From Sulfurisoma sediminicola (GTDB lineage Bacteria > Pseudomonadota > Gammaproteobacteria > Burkholderiales > Rhodocyclaceae): a DNA stretch of 64,000 nt. The position numbers and the translations under genes are program-made. Location: the NCBI RefSeq assembly GCF_003865015.1, contig NZ_BHVV01000001.1:682001-746000 (forward strand). Reading direction: 5' to 3'. Of the stretch, positions 50,088-60,223 are shown in pieces (the first letter of the stretch is position 1; each line of letters starts with the position of its first letter). The notes under the pieces are model-generated. The model did not search any database. It worked only from the letters and a program-made list of their open reading frames with translations, and was not told the DNA's origin.

Positions 50088-51602
50088 TTACCCCAGGAAA
50101 AGTTTGTAGGCCGGGTTCTTCGACTCGTCCCAGTGGCGATAGCCGAGGGCCTTGAGGAAGGCGCGGAACCCCTTCATCTCGGCCGGCGGCACCTGCATGC
50201 CGACCAGCACCCGGCCGTAGTCGGCGCCGTGGTTGCGGTAGTGGAACAGCGAAATGTTCCAGCCCTTGCTCATGCTCTCGAGGAAGTTCATCAGCGCGCC
50301 GGGGCGCTCGGGGAACTCGAAGCGGTAGAGCAGCTCGTGGCTCACGCCCGGCGCGCGGCCGCCGACCATGTGGCGCACGTGGACCTTGGCCATCTCGTCG
50401 TCGGTGAGGTCGAGCGTGGCCAGGCCGTGCTTCTGCAGCGACGCGACCAGCTTCAGCGACTCGGCGCGATCGGCCACCTGCACGCCGGCGAAGACGTGCG
50501 CTTCCTTCGGGTCCGAGTAGCGATAGTTGAACTCGGTGATGGCGCGCTTGCCGATGAGGTTGCAGAACTTCTTGAACGAGCCCGGCTTCTCGGGAATGGT
50601 CACCGCCAGCACCGCCTCGCGCTGCTCGCCGATTTCGGCGCGCTCGGCGACGAAGCGCAGCCGGTCGAAGTTCATGTTGGCGCCCGAGGCCACGGCCACC
50701 AGCGTCTTGTCCCTGGCGCCGGTGGCCTTGGCCCAGGCCTTGGCGCCGGCGATCGCCAGCGCACCGGCCGGCTCGAGAATCGAGCGGGTGTCCTCGAACA
50801 CGTCCTTGATCGCGGCGCAGATGGCGTCGGTATCGACCAGCACCACCTCGTCCACATACTCCTGGCAGAGGCGGAAGGTTTCCTGGCCGACGTACTTGAC
50901 CGCCGCGCCGTCGGCGAAGAGGCCGACCGAATCGAGCCGCACGCGCCGGCCGGCGGCGAGCGAGCGCGCCATGGCGTCGGCATCCGTCGCCTCGACGCCG
51001 ATGATGCGCGTGTGCGGCCGCAGCCGCTTGATGTAGGCCGCGACGCCGGCGATCAGGCCGCCGCCGCCGATGCAGCAGAACACGGCGTCGATCGGATCGG
51101 GATGCTGGCGCAGGATCTCCATGCCGATGGTGCCCTGGCCGGCGATGACGTCGGGATCGTCGAAGGGGTGGATGAAGACGAGCTTCTGCTTCTTCTCCAG
51201 CTCGAGGGCATGGGTGTAGGCCTCGTCGTAGGAATCGCCGGCCAGCACCACTTCCGCCATGGCGCCGCCATGTTTCTTTACGGCGTCGATCTTGATCGGC
51301 GGCGTGGTCGTCGGCATCACGATCACCGCGCGGCAGCCGAGCTTCCGCGCCGACAGGGCGACGCCCTGGGCGTGGTTGCCGGCCGAGGCGCAGATGACGC
51401 CGTGCTTCCGCTGCGCCGGCGTCAGGTGGACGATCTTGTTGTAGGCACCGCGCAGCTTGAAGCTGAACACCGGCTGCATGTCCTCGCGCTTGAGGAAAAT
51501 GCGGTTGCCGCTGCGGGCCGTGAGGTTGGGCGCCAGCTCCAGCGGAGTTTCGATGGCCACGTCATAGACGCGGGCGTTGAGGATCTTTTCGAGGTAGTCC
51601 AT
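50088..51602 (-). CDS. ilvA: Threonine dehydratase, biosynthetic
   Basis: 504 residues. Deaminates threonine to 2-oxobutyrate, the first step to isoleucine. The N-terminal PLP domain has Lys49 in VFSFKLRGAYNK, ASAGNHAQGVA and CCIGGGGLIAGVA; two C-terminal ACT-like domains (about 325-405 and 420-500) bind isoleucine/valine, so feedback control is expected. First gene of ilvA-cysK-patB. 2-Oxobutyrate is also a product of cystathionine chemistry, which may explain the grouping. Confidence 0.95.
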   Translation of the reverse strand: MDYLEKILNARVYDVAIETPLELAPNLTARSGNRIFLKREDMQPVFSFKLRGAYNKIVHLTPAQRKHGVICASAGNHAQGVALSARKLGCRAVIVMPTTTPPIKIDAVKKHGGAMAEVVLAGDSYDEAYTHALELEKKQKLVFIHPFDDPDVIAGQGTIGMEILRQHPDPIDAVFCCIGGGGLIAGVAAYIKRLRPHTRIIGVEATDADAMARSLAAGRRVRLDSVGLFADGAAVKYVGQETFRLCQEYVDEVVLVDTDAICAAIKDVFEDTRSILEPAGALAIAGAKAWAKATGARDKTLVAVASGANMNFDRLRFVAERAEIGEQREAVLAVTIPEKPGSFKKFCNLIGKRAITEFNYRYSDPKEAHVFAGVQVADRAESLKLVASLQKHGLATLDLTDDEMAKVHVRHMVGGRAPGVSHELLYRFEFPERPGALMNFLESMSKGWNISLFHYRNHGADYGRVLVGMQVPPAEMKGFRAFLKALGYRHWDESKNPAYKLFLG

Positions 51603-51645
51603 GTGACGGAGCGAGGCGTAAACGGGTGACGCGGAAGGTTACCAT

Positions 51646-52083
51646 GTGCCCATGGACTGGCTGAGCTGGTTTTCCCACCCCGATGTCGGCCTCGCCGGGC
51701 TGTTCGTGGCGAGCTTTCTCTCCGCCACGCTGCTGCCCGGCGGCTCCGAGGCGGTGCTGCTCGGCGTGCTCGCGCTGCACCCCGGGCAGACCGTGCCGGC
51801 GCTGCTGCTGGCGACGCTGGGCAATACGCTGGGCGGCATGACGACCTACTGGATGGGCCGCGTGCTGCCCGAGAAAAAGGCCGGCGATGCGGACACGGCG
51901 CGCCACATCGAACAGGTGCGGCACTGGGGCTCCCCCGCCCTGCTGCTGGCATGGGCGCCGCTCATCGGCGATGCGCTGTGCGCCGCCGCCGGCTGGCTGC
52001 GCCTGCACTGGCTGCCCTGCCTGCTGTGGATGGCGCTGGGCAAGGGCGCGCGCTACGCGGTGCTGGTGTTCGCGGCGACCTGA
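51646..52083 (+). CDS. YqaA-like small membrane protein (DedA/SNARE-associated type)
   Basis: About 145 residues with three to four membrane helices. GLAGLFVASFLSATLLPGGSEAVLLG and TLGNTLGGMTTYWMGR are hallmarks of the YqaA branch of the SNARE-associated/VTT-like proteins. A GTG at 51646 has a ribosome binding site (AAGG) at ideal distance; the ATG at 51652 is the alternative and changes two residues. Its 3' end overlaps the MATE gene by 31 bases, convergent. Confidence 0.85.
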   Translation: MPMDWLSWFSHPDVGLAGLFVASFLSATLLPGGSEAVLLGVLALHPGQTVPALLLATLGNTLGGMTTYWMGRVLPEKKAGDADTARHIEQVRHWGSPALLLAWAPLIGDALCAAAGWLRLHWLPCLLWMALGKGARYAVLVFAAT

Positions 52084-53414
52084 ATCCGGGAAATGCGCAG
52101 GAAATAGACGCCGACCGTCGCCCCGGCGACCGCCAGGCTCGCCGTTGCGGCGATCCAGAAGCCGGCCGCGCCGCGCGGCGGACCGAGCCAGTCGGTGAGA
52201 CCCAGCACATAGCCGCCGGCCAGTCCGACGCCCCAGAGCGAGGCCGCATAGACGATCATCGGCCAGAAGGTCTTCTTGTAGCCGCGCAGGATGTTCACCG
52301 CCACCGCCTGCAGCGCGTCGGCCCAGTGGTAGGCGGCGACCAGCGCGATCAGGGGCACGGCGGCGGCCTGCACCGCCGGGTCGGGCGTGTAGAGCGCGGC
52401 GAAGGCGGGCGCGGCCAGCCACAGCAGGCCGCTGATCAGCGTCGCCATGCCCATGCCGAGGAGCAGCCCGAGCTTGCCGGCATGACGCGCCTCGGCGGGT
52501 GCGCCGGCGCCGAGCGACTGGCCACAGAGCACCGCCGTGGCGTTGCCGAGCGCCAGCGGCAGCATGAAGGCGAGCACGGCGAGGTTGGAGGCGATCTGGT
52601 GCGAGGCCGATGCCAGCGGCCCCAGCCGCGCGATGAACAGCGCCATGAAGGTGAAGGCGGTGACGTCGACGAACTGGGTGGCGCCGATGGGCAGGCCGAG
52701 GCGCAGCAGCGTGCCGATGCGCGAGAGGTTGGGCCAACTCCAGCGCGCGTAGACGCCGTAGCCCTCGCAGTCGGTCCGCTTTGCGCACCAGCCCCAGGCG
52801 ATGCTCACCGTGATCCAGGAAATCAACGCCGTCGCCGCGGCGCAGCCGGGACCGCCCATGGCCGGGATGCCGAAGTGGCCGTGGATGAAGACGAGGTTGA
52901 GCGGCACCTTGAAGACGAGGCCGACGAGGTTGATCGCCATCACTGCGCGCGGCCGGCCGATGCCGGCCATGAAGCCGTAGAAGACGCGGAAGGCCAGCGC
53001 CGCCGGCAGGCTCCAGGCGATGGCGTCGAGGTAGAGCCGCACCTTGGCTTCGATCGCCGGCGTGAGCCGGGAAAAAGCCAGCAGCGGTTCCGGGTTCTTC
53101 AGCAGCACGACGGCTAGCAGTCCGAGCGCCAGCGCCAGCCAGCCCGACTGCCGCACTTCCTCGCCGATCTCGGCGTAGCGCCCGGCGCCGTGCAGATGCG
53201 CCACGATCGGCGTCAGCGCCAGCAGCACGCCCAGCAGGGTGACGAAGACCGTGACGTAGATCGCCGCACCGATGCCGACGCCCGCCAGGTCTTCTGCCGA
53301 CAGATGCCCGGCCATCAGGGTGTCGATGACCGCGTTGGCCATCACCGCGATCTGGGCGATCAGCACCGGCCAGGCGAGGTGAAACAGGCGGCGGATCAGC
53401 GTGGGCTCGACCAT
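52053..53414 (-). CDS. MATE family efflux transporter
   Basis: 453 residues, 12 membrane helices in two similar halves (AWPVLIAQIAVMANAVIDTLMAGH at the start; RLGLPIGATQFVDVTAF at the start of the second half). NorM-like members use Na+ or H+ to expel cationic drugs and metabolites. GAGAPAEARHAGKLGL is the usual second-half loop. The start at 53414 (MVEPTLIRRLF) fits the family; the long open frame further upstream is antisense to the DUF3683 gene. Substrate unknown. Confidence 0.92.
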   Translation of the reverse strand: MVEPTLIRRLFHLAWPVLIAQIAVMANAVIDTLMAGHLSAEDLAGVGIGAAIYVTVFVTLLGVLLALTPIVAHLHGAGRYAEIGEEVRQSGWLALALGLLAVVLLKNPEPLLAFSRLTPAIEAKVRLYLDAIAWSLPAALAFRVFYGFMAGIGRPRAVMAINLVGLVFKVPLNLVFIHGHFGIPAMGGPGCAAATALISWITVSIAWGWCAKRTDCEGYGVYARWSWPNLSRIGTLLRLGLPIGATQFVDVTAFTFMALFIARLGPLASASHQIASNLAVLAFMLPLALGNATAVLCGQSLGAGAPAEARHAGKLGLLLGMGMATLISGLLWLAAPAFAALYTPDPAVQAAAVPLIALVAAYHWADALQAVAVNILRGYKKTFWPMIVYAASLWGVGLAGGYVLGLTDWLGPPRGAAGFWIAATASLAVAGATVGVYFLRISRIQVAANTSTA

Positions 53415-53480
53415 GCGGCTCGTAGGGGTTCGTGCTGCGACGCAATAGCCTAAAATAACATCTTTGATACGGCAGCCGCG

Positions 53481-56400
53481 ATGAACGCCCGCCTCAGGGA
53501 AATCCCCTACAACTACACCTCCTTCTCCGACCGCGAGATCGTCATTCGCCTGCTCGGCGCGGAGATGTGGGCGATCCTCGACGTGCTGCGCAGCCAGCGC
53601 GTCACTGGCCGCTCGGCGCGCATGCTCTACGAGGTGCTCGGCGACATCTGGGTGGTGCGGCGCAATCCGTATCTGGAAGACGACCTGCTCGCCAACCCGA
53701 GCCGGCGCGCCGCGCTGGTCGGCGCGCTGCGCCATCGGCTGGCCGAAATCGAGAAGCGGCGCCAGGGCAATGAGCCGGTGGCGAAGCTGCTGGTGGCCGC
53801 GCACGCGGCCGTGCATTCCTTCGAGCGCTGGTTCGGCGACACTTACGACCTGCGCCGCCGCGTGCTGCGCGTGCTGGCGAAGCACACCCGCAAGGACAAC
53901 ATCTGCTTCGACGGGCTGGCCCGCGTTTCCCACGTCACCGACGCCACCGACTGGCGCGTCGAATATCCCTTCGTGGTGCTGACTCCGGACACGGAAGAAG
54001 AAATCGCCCCGCTGGTGCGCGGCTGCATCGAGCTGGGGCTGACCATCATCCCGCGCGGCGGCGGCACCGGCTACACCGGCGGCGCCGTGCCGCTCGAGGC
54101 GAAGTCGGCGGTGATCAACACCGAGAAGCTGATCGACATGGGCGCGGTCGAGCAGGCCGTGCTGCCGGGCCTCGATCAGCCCTACGCCACCATCCGCACC
54201 GGCGCCGGCCTGGTCACGCGGCGCGTGATGGACCGCGCCGACGAGTCCGGCCTGGTGTTCGCCTGCGACCCGACCTCGGCCGACGCCTCCTGCATCGGCG
54301 GCAACATCGCCATGAACGCCGGCGGCAAGAAGGCCGTGCTCTGGGGCACGGCGCTCGACAACCTGGCCTCGTGGCGCATGGTGACGCCCGAGGGCAAGTG
54401 GCTCGAGGTCGAGCGGCTCAACCACAACCTCGGCAAGATCCACGACCAGGCGGTCGCCACCTTCCGCTGCCGCTACTTCGACGAGAACGGCAAGAAGCTC
54501 GAACGCGAGGAGACGCTGGAAATTCCCGGCGCCGGGTTCCGCAAGGTCGGACTCGGCAAGGACGTCACCGACAAGTTCCTCGCCGGCCTGCCCGGCGTGC
54601 AGAAGGAGGGCTGCGACGGCCTCATCACCTCGGCGGTGTGGATCCTGCACAAGATGCCGCCGGTGGCGCGCACCGTCTGCCTCGAATTCTTCGGCCAGGT
54701 GCGCGACGCCGTGCCGAGCATCGTCGAGATCACCGAATACCTCAAGGCGCGGCCGGGCGGCGCCATCCTCGCCGGCCTCGAACACCTCGACGAGCGCTAC
54801 GTCAAGGCCGTCGGCTACGCCACCAAGGCCAAGCGCCACGGCCGGCCGAAGATGGTGCTGATCGGCGACATCGTCGGCGCGGACGAGGACGCCGTGATGC
54901 GCGCCACCTCGGAAGTGGTGAAGATCGCCAATTCGCGCGGCGGCGAGGGCTTCATCGCGGTGTCGGCCGACGCGCGCAAGAAATTCTGGCTCGACCGCGC
55001 CCGCACCGCGGCCATCTCCAGGCACACCAACGCCTTCAAGGTGAACGAGGACGTGGTGATCCCGCTGCCGCGCATGGGCGACTACTGCGACGGCATCGAC
55101 CGCATCAACATCGAGCTGTCCATCGCCAACAAGCTCGCGCTGTGCGATGCCCTCGCCGAGTGCCTGGCCGGCGACCTGCCGCTGCACGCCGGCGACACCG
55201 AACTGGACAAGAACGAACTGCTCGGCGACCGCCGCGAGCAGGCGCTGGAACTGATCGCGGCCACCCGCAGCAAATGGCAGGCGCTGCTCGACGACATCGG
55301 GCACAACTTCAATGCCCTGCAGGAGCACTCGATCCGCGTCTCGTGGAAGACGGAGCTCAAGGCCCCGCTCGAAGCCATCTTCGACGGCAACGCCTTCCGT
55401 CCGGTGGTGGAACGCATCGAGGGCATCCACAAGGAAGTGCTGCGCGGCCGCGTCTTCGTCGCCCTGCACATGCATGCCGGCGACGGCAACGTGCATACCA
55501 ACATCCCGGTGAACTCCGACAACTACGCCATGCTGCAGACGGCGAGCAAGGCCGTGGCGCGCATCATGGCGCTGGCGCGGTCCTTGGGCGGCGTGATCTC
55601 CGGCGAGCATGGCATCGGCATCACCAAGCTCGAATTCCTGACCGACGACGAGATCCGGCCCTTCCGCGACTACAAACGCCGCGTCGATCCCGACGGCCGC
55701 TTCAACAAGGGCAAGCTGATGGCCGGCGCCGACCTCGCCAACGCCTACACGCCCTCGTTCTCGCTGCTCGGCACCGAGTCGCTGATCATGGAGCAGTCGG
55801 AGATCGGCTCGATCTCGGCCAGCATCAAGGACTGCCTGCGCTGCGGCAAGTGCAAGCCGGTGTGCTCGACCCACGTGCCGCGCGCCAACCTGCTCTACTC
55901 ACCGCGCAACAAGATCCTCGGCACCTCGCTGCTGATCGAGGCCTTCCTCTACGAGGAGCAGACCCGGCGCGGCATCTCGCTGCAGCATTTCGACGAGTTC
56001 AACGACGTCGCCGACCACTGCACGGTCTGCCACAAGTGCGTGAACCCCTGCCCCGTCGACATCGATTTCGGCGACGTCTCCATCGCCATGCGCAACTTCC
56101 TGCGCGCCCAGGGCAAGAAGAAGACCAGCCCCGGCGCCATCGCGGCGATGGCCTTCCTCAACGCCACCGATCCCGCCACCATCAAGCTGCTGCGCACGGG
56201 CATGATCGAGTGGGGCTACAAGGCGCAGCGCCTCGGCCACCGCCTGGCCAAGTCCTTCGGCCTCATCCAGGAAACGGTGCAGCGTCCGCCGGCCACTCTC
56301 GGCCGTCCCGCCATCAAGGCCCAGGTCATCCACTTCCTCAACAAGCCGATGCCGGCGAGCCTGCCGTCGCGCACCTCGCGCGCGCTGCTCGACATCGAGG

Positions 56401-57248
56401 ACGACGCGCAGATCCCGGTGATCCGCGACCCGAAGAAGTCAACCGAAGAATCCGATGCCGTCTTCTACTTCCCCGGCTGCGGCTCGGAGCGATTGTTCTC
56501 GCAGGTGGGGCTGGCCACCCAGGCCATGCTCTACGACCTCGGCGCCACCACCGTGCTGCCGCCGGGCTACCTCTGCTGCGGCTATCCGCAGACCTCGAAC
56601 GGCGACGAAGACAAGGGCCAGGCCATCACCACCGCCAACCGCGTGCTGTTCCACCGCGTCGCCAACACGCTGAACTACCTCGACATCAAGACGGTGATCG
56701 TCTCCTGCGGCACCTGCATGGACCAGTTGCTCAAGTACGAATTCGACAAGATCTTCCCCGGCTGCCGCCTGCTCGACATCCACGAATACCTGCTCGAGAA
56801 GGGCGTCAAGCTCGAAGGGACGAGCGGCGTGCAGTTCATGTACCACGAGCCCTGCCACACACCGATGAAGACCCACTCGGGCATCAAGGTGGTCAACCAG
56901 CTGATGGGGCAGCGCGTCGACCTCAACGACCGCTGCTGCGGCGAGTCCGGCACCCTGGCGGTGACGCGGCCCGATGTATCGACGCAGATCCGCTACCGCA
57001 AGCAGCAGGAGATCGAGGCCGGCGCGGCGAAACTGCGAATGATCGGCGCCGGCGGGACGGCGGATCAGGTGAAGATCCTCACCTCCTGCCCGAGCTGCCT
57101 GCAGGGCCTCGCCCGCTATCGCGACGACGCCAATATCGAGGCCGACTACGTCGTGGTCGAAATGGCCAAGCGCCTGCTCGGTGCCGAGTGGATGGAAGAC
57201 TACGTCGCCGCCGCCAACGCCGGCGGCATCGAGCGCGTGCTGCTCTAA
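53481..57248 (+). CDS. DUF3683 / FAD-linked oxidase / 4Fe-4S / CCG-domain oxidoreductase
   Basis: 1255-residue multi-domain enzyme. DUF3683 (about 1-140) opens the protein; an FAD-binding PCMH domain follows ([17 protein letters not shown], about residue 195; [19 protein letters not shown], about 270); FAD-oxidase C-terminal domain with [15 protein letters not shown] and [14 protein letters not shown]; two 4Fe-4S clusters ([14 protein letters not shown] and [14 protein letters not shown]); and two CCG cysteine-rich domains ([10 protein letters not shown] ... YLCCGYPQ, and [10 protein letters not shown] ... RCCGESGTL). The layout is that of D-lactate/glycolate-type dehydrogenases joined to their iron-sulfur subunit, feeding electrons to the quinone pool. 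The exact 2-hydroxy acid is not known. Confidence 0.9.
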   Translation: MNARLREIPYNYTSFSDREIVIRLLGAEMWAILDVLRSQRVTGRSARMLYEVLGDIWVVRRNPYLEDDLLANPSRRAALVGALRHRLAEIEKRRQGNEPVAKLLVAAHAAVHSFERWFGDTYDLRRRVLRVLAKHTRKDNICFDGLARVSHVTDATDWRVEYPFVVLTPDTEEEIAPLVRGCIELGLTIIPRGGGTGYTGGAVPLEAKSAVINTEKLIDMGAVEQAVLPGLDQPYATIRTGAGLVTRRVMDRADESGLVFACDPTSADASCIGGNIAMNAGGKKAVLWGTALDNLASWRMVTPEGKWLEVERLNHNLGKIHDQAVATFRCRYFDENGKKLEREETLEIPGAGFRKVGLGKDVTDKFLAGLPGVQKEGCDGLITSAVWILHKMPPVARTVCLEFFGQVRDAVPSIVEITEYLKARPGGAILAGLEHLDERYVKAVGYATKAKRHGRPKMVLIGDIVGADEDAVMRATSEVVKIANSRGGEGFIAVSADARKKFWLDRARTAAISRHTNAFKVNEDVVIPLPRMGDYCDGIDRINIELSIANKLALCDALAECLAGDLPLHAGDTELDKNELLGDRREQALELIAATRSKWQALLDDIGHNFNALQEHSIRVSWKTELKAPLEAIFDGNAFRPVVERIEGIHKEVLRGRVFVALHMHAGDGNVHTNIPVNSDNYAMLQTASKAVARIMALARSLGGVISGEHGIGITKLEFLTDDEIRPFRDYKRRVDPDGRFNKGKLMAGADLANAYTPSFSLLGTESLIMEQSEIGSISASIKDCLRCGKCKPVCSTHVPRANLLYSPRNKILGTSLLIEAFLYEEQTRRGISLQHFDEFNDVADHCTVCHKCVNPCPVDIDFGDVSIAMRNFLRAQGKKKTSPGAIAAMAFLNATDPATIKLLRTGMIEWGYKAQRLGHRLAKSFGLIQETVQRPPATLGRPAIKAQVIHFLNKPMPASLPSRTSRALLDIEDDAQIPVIRDPKKSTEESDAVFYFPGCGSERLFSQVGLATQAMLYDLGATTVLPPGYLCCGYPQTSNGDEDKGQAITTANRVLFHRVANTLNYLDIKTVIVSCGTCMDQLLKYEFDKIFPGCRLLDIHEYLLEKGVKLEGTSGVQFMYHEPCHTPMKTHSGIKVVNQLMGQRVDLNDRCCGESGTLAVTRPDVSTQIRYRKQQEIEAGAAKLRMIGAGGTADQVKILTSCPSCLQGLARYRDDANIEADYVVVEMAKRLLGAEWMEDYVAAANAGGIERVLL

Positions 57249-58030
57249 TGCGTCAGCGCCGCCTCGAGGCGGCGGCGCAGTGCGGCCATGGCCTGCGCCG
57301 CGCCCAGGCGCAGCCGGTAATCGACGTAATCGCTGACCCGGCTCTCGCCCGGATTGATCTCGACCGTCGGCACGCCCCGGCGCAGGGCATCGACCACCGG
57401 TTCGGCGATGTAGGGGAAGACGCTGGTCGTGCCGATGGAGAACACCAGGTCGACGCCGCGCTCGATGGTGGCGATCAGCCGCTGCACCGCGGCTAGCGGC
57501 AGCGCCTCGCCGAACAGCACGACATCGGGACGCAGCATCGCCCCGCAATCGGCACAGGCCGGCGGCATGGCCATGCCGCCATAGTCGCGCACCGCCCGCC
57601 GCAGGCCGCAGGCGGTGCAGGAGAGGCGATGCAGGGTGCCATGGATCTCGATCAGGTCGCGCGAGCCGGCGGCACGATGCAGTCCGTCGATGTTCTGGGT
57701 CAGCACCGTCACGCCACCGTTGCGTTGCTCGAGCCAGGCGATCGCCGCATGGGCCGCGTTGGGCTGCGCGCCGCGACAGTTGGCCTCGATCTGGGCCAGG
57801 TACTTCCAGGTGATTTCGGGGCGCGATGCCATCATCTCGCCCGACAGCGCCTCCTCGATGGCGTAGCCCTCGTCGGTCGCGTTGCCGTTGTAGAGTCCGC
57901 CGATGCCGCGGTAGGTCGGCAGGCCCGAATCGGCCGAGATGCCGGCACCGGTGATGAAGAGCATGCTTCGCGCACCGGCACAGAGAGCGGCGATCTCGTC
58001 GAGGAGGCGTTCGTCCGGGGCGGCTGTCAT
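57245..58030 (-). CDS. NAD-dependent protein deacylase, sirtuin
   Basis: 261 residues, Sir2 family. NAD-binding [17 protein letters not shown] near the N-terminus; [12 protein letters not shown]; catalytic His in [11 protein letters not shown]; four zinc cysteines (CTACG and CADCG); then [11 protein letters not shown] and EINPGES. It removes acyl groups from lysines with NAD, for example on acetyl-CoA synthetase. ATG at 58030 preferred over a GTG two codons upstream. Stop codons shared with the DUF3683 gene. Confidence 0.92.
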   Translation of the reverse strand: MTAAPDERLLDEIAALCAGARSMLFITGAGISADSGLPTYRGIGGLYNGNATDEGYAIEEALSGEMMASRPEITWKYLAQIEANCRGAQPNAAHAAIAWLEQRNGGVTVLTQNIDGLHRAAGSRDLIEIHGTLHRLSCTACGLRRAVRDYGGMAMPPACADCGAMLRPDVVLFGEALPLAAVQRLIATIERGVDLVFSIGTTSVFPYIAEPVVDALRRGVPTVEINPGESRVSDYVDYRLRLGAAQAMAALRRRLEAALTH

Positions 58031-58056
58031 GCGCACATCGTGCGAAAATCTACGGC

Positions 58057-58476
58057 ATGCGTCAAGCCAATCGCCTGCTCACCGTCGCCACGCCCGGCCG
58101 CGGCCTCGTCGAGATCACCGCCGAGGCGGCCGCCTTCGTCCGCGCCAGCGGCATTGCCAACGGCCTGCTCACCGCCTTTTGCCGCCACACCTCGGCCAGC
58201 CTGCTGATCCAGGAAAACGCCGACCCCGACGTGCGCCACGACCTCGACGCCTTCTTCACCAGACTCTCGCCCGACGGCCAGCCGGGCTGGCGCCACGACA
58301 ACGAAGGCGCCGACGACATGTCGGCGCACATCCGCACCGCGCTGACCCAGACCAGCATCGGCATCCCGCTCGTCGACGGCCGCCTGGTGCTCGGTACCTG
58401 GCAGGGGCTCTTCCTCTGGGAACACCGCGACCGGCCCTACCGGCGCGAGGTCGTGCTGCACCTGATCGGCGAGTAG
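58057..58476 (+). CDS. YjbQ family protein (UPF0047)
   Basis: 139 residues, the compact YjbQ trimer fold: LTAFCRHTSASLLIQENADPDV carries the conserved His and Asp, then DDMSAHIRTALTQTS, and LGTWQGLFLWEHRD near the end. YjbQ has weak thiamine-phosphate-synthase-like activity in E. coli, but its true role is unclear. It starts 26 bases from the divergent sirtuin gene. Confidence 0.93.
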   Translation: MRQANRLLTVATPGRGLVEITAEAAAFVRASGIANGLLTAFCRHTSASLLIQENADPDVRHDLDAFFTRLSPDGQPGWRHDNEGADDMSAHIRTALTQTSIGIPLVDGRLVLGTWQGLFLWEHRDRPYRREVVLHLIGE

Positions 58477-58536
58477 GCGCCCCCGAGTTGACCCAAGCCA
58501 AGGCGACACGCCGCGGCTGCCGCCAGAATCACGGCC

Positions 58537-59733
58537 ATGAGACTCTTCTGGCTCATGTTTTTTTGCGCCTTGCCGGCCCTGGCCGCGCCGCAGCCACTCC
58601 AGGCCCTGATCGACGCGACGCCCGCGGGCGGCACGTTGCGCCTGGCGCCGGGCCGCTATGCCGGGCCGGTGGTCATCGCCCGGCCCATGACACTCGACGG
58701 CCAGGGCAAGGCGCGCATCGATGGCAGCGGCCGCGGCACGGTGCTGGCGGTACGGGCAGGCGGCGTGACCGTGCGCGGCCTGACGGTGGCCGGTTCGGGC
58801 GAGTCGCACGACAGCATCGATGCCGGCATCCTGATCGAAGGCGACGACAACCTGATCGAGTCCAACACGCTCGAGGACGTGCTGTTCGGCCTGCATGTCA
58901 GGCAGGGCAACCGCAACCGCATCCTGCACAACCGCGTCACCGGCAAGGACAAGCCGCTGGGCCTGCGCGGCGACGCGATCCGTCTCTGGAACAGCCGCCA
59001 TAACCTGATCGAGGGCAATGTCTTCGAGCGGGCGCGCGATCTCACCTTCGCCAACTCGCCCGACAACCGCATCGCCGGCAACCGCTTTCATGACGGCCGC
59101 TACGGCATGCACATCGTCTTCTCGCCGCGGCTCGTGGTCGAAGGCAACCGCCTCGAGCACACCGGCACCGGCATCATCGTGCTTTACTCGCCCGACCTCA
59201 CGGTGCGCGGCAACCTCGTTGCCCATGCGATGGCGGGCGGGGGCGGGGGCGTCGTCTTCAAGGAAAGCGACGACGCGCTGGTCGAGAACAACGAGATCAT
59301 CCACTGCGCGGTCGGCCTGCAGGTCGACGCGCCGCCGCAGCCGATCGGCGTGCTGACGGTGCGCGGCAACCGCTTCGCCCACAACGTGATCGGCGCCTTC
59401 TTCTACGGCGAGAGCGGCGGCCACCGCTTCGAGCACAACCGCTTCGAGCACAACCTGACCCAGGTCGGCGTCAGCGCCGTCGGCACCGGCTCCGCCAATG
59501 TCTGGCGCGGCAACACCTGGAGCGATTACCAGGGCTTCGACCGCGACCACGACGGCATCGGCGACACGCCGCACGAGATCTGGCTGTTCGCCGACCGCAT
59601 CTGGATGGAGACGCCGATGACCGCCTTCTTCCGCAATTCGCCGGCGCTGGAGTTGCTCGACTTCCTCGAACGGCTGGCACCGTTCTCCACGCCCCACCTG
59701 CTGCTGCGCGATGCCGCGCCGCGCATGCGCTGA
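58537..59733 (+). CDS. nosD: NosD-like periplasmic beta-helix protein
   Basis: 398 residues with a signal peptide (about 1-16, ending LAA). The rest is a right-handed beta-helix made of repeating CASH-type rungs (NLIESNTLEDVLFGLHVRQG, NLIEGNVF, VEGNRLEHTGTGIIVLYSP). YGMHIVFSP and GVVFKESDDALVENNEI are close to NosD. NosD acts with NosF and NosY in copper-sulfide delivery to nitrous oxide reductase. Here no nosR, nosZ, nosF or nosY is adjacent; yjbQ and a HIT gene flank it. A different beta-helix protein is possible, but the family call is good. Confidence 0.82.
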   Translation: MRLFWLMFFCALPALAAPQPLQALIDATPAGGTLRLAPGRYAGPVVIARPMTLDGQGKARIDGSGRGTVLAVRAGGVTVRGLTVAGSGESHDSIDAGILIEGDDNLIESNTLEDVLFGLHVRQGNRNRILHNRVTGKDKPLGLRGDAIRLWNSRHNLIEGNVFERARDLTFANSPDNRIAGNRFHDGRYGMHIVFSPRLVVEGNRLEHTGTGIIVLYSPDLTVRGNLVAHAMAGGGGGVVFKESDDALVENNEIIHCAVGLQVDAPPQPIGVLTVRGNRFAHNVIGAFFYGESGGHRFEHNRFEHNLTQVGVSAVGTGSANVWRGNTWSDYQGFDRDHDGIGDTPHEIWLFADRIWMETPMTAFFRNSPALELLDFLERLAPFSTPHLLLRDAAPRMR

Positions 59734-59788
59734 GGCGAGCGGCGCCGCGAGTCCGCGCAGTCGGCCGCTTTGCGCTATGCTCGCCGCC

Positions 59789-60223
59789 ATGAGCGATTGC
59801 GCATTGTGTGTCACCCCGGGTGGGGGAATCCTCTGGCAGGACGAATCCTGCCGCGTCGTGCTGGTCGAGGGCGACGAGGGCCGCGATTTCCCCGGCTTCT
59901 GCCGCGTCGTCTGGCAGGCCCACATCGCCGAGATGAGCGAACTGGCGGCGAGCGAACGGCGACATCTGATGAACGTGGTGTTCGCCGCCGAACTGGCCGT
60001 GCGCGAGGTCGTGCGGCCCGACAAGATCAACCTCGCCAGCCTCGGCAACGTCGTGCCGCACCTGCACTGGCACGTCATCCCGCGCTGGCGCGGCGACAGC
60101 CGCTTCCCCGCGCCGATCTGGAGCCCCGGAAGCCGCGCCGGCGCCGTGCCGCCGGCGCCGACTATTGAGCGCCTGCGTACCGCTTTCACCCGTGCGCTGG
60201 CGGAACTTCAAGCGGAGTCCTGA
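59789..60223 (+). CDS. HIT family protein
   Basis: 144-residue histidine-triad protein. The active-site motif is HLHWHVIPRW (about residues 91-100), and FPGFCRVVWQAH and LASLGNVVPHLH are usual for this branch. HIT proteins hydrolyse nucleotide phosphoramidates or diadenosine polyphosphates. ATG at 59789 chosen; its stop is directly followed by the ATG of the 548-aa gene (zero spacing), so the two are likely translationally coupled. Confidence 0.9.
   Translation: MSDCALCVTPGGGILWQDESCRVVLVEGDEGRDFPGFCRVVWQAHIAEMSELAASERRHLMNVVFAAELAVREVVRPDKINLASLGNVVPHLHWHVIPRWRGDSRFPAPIWSPGSRAGAVPPAPTIERLRTAFTRALAELQAES

Noticed and set aside
52053-55874. Very long minus-strand open frame that continues upstream of the MATE gene
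   Set aside because: The part beyond 53414 is antisense to the DUF3683 gene, has low-complexity composition and no family similarity; high GC content produces such frames.
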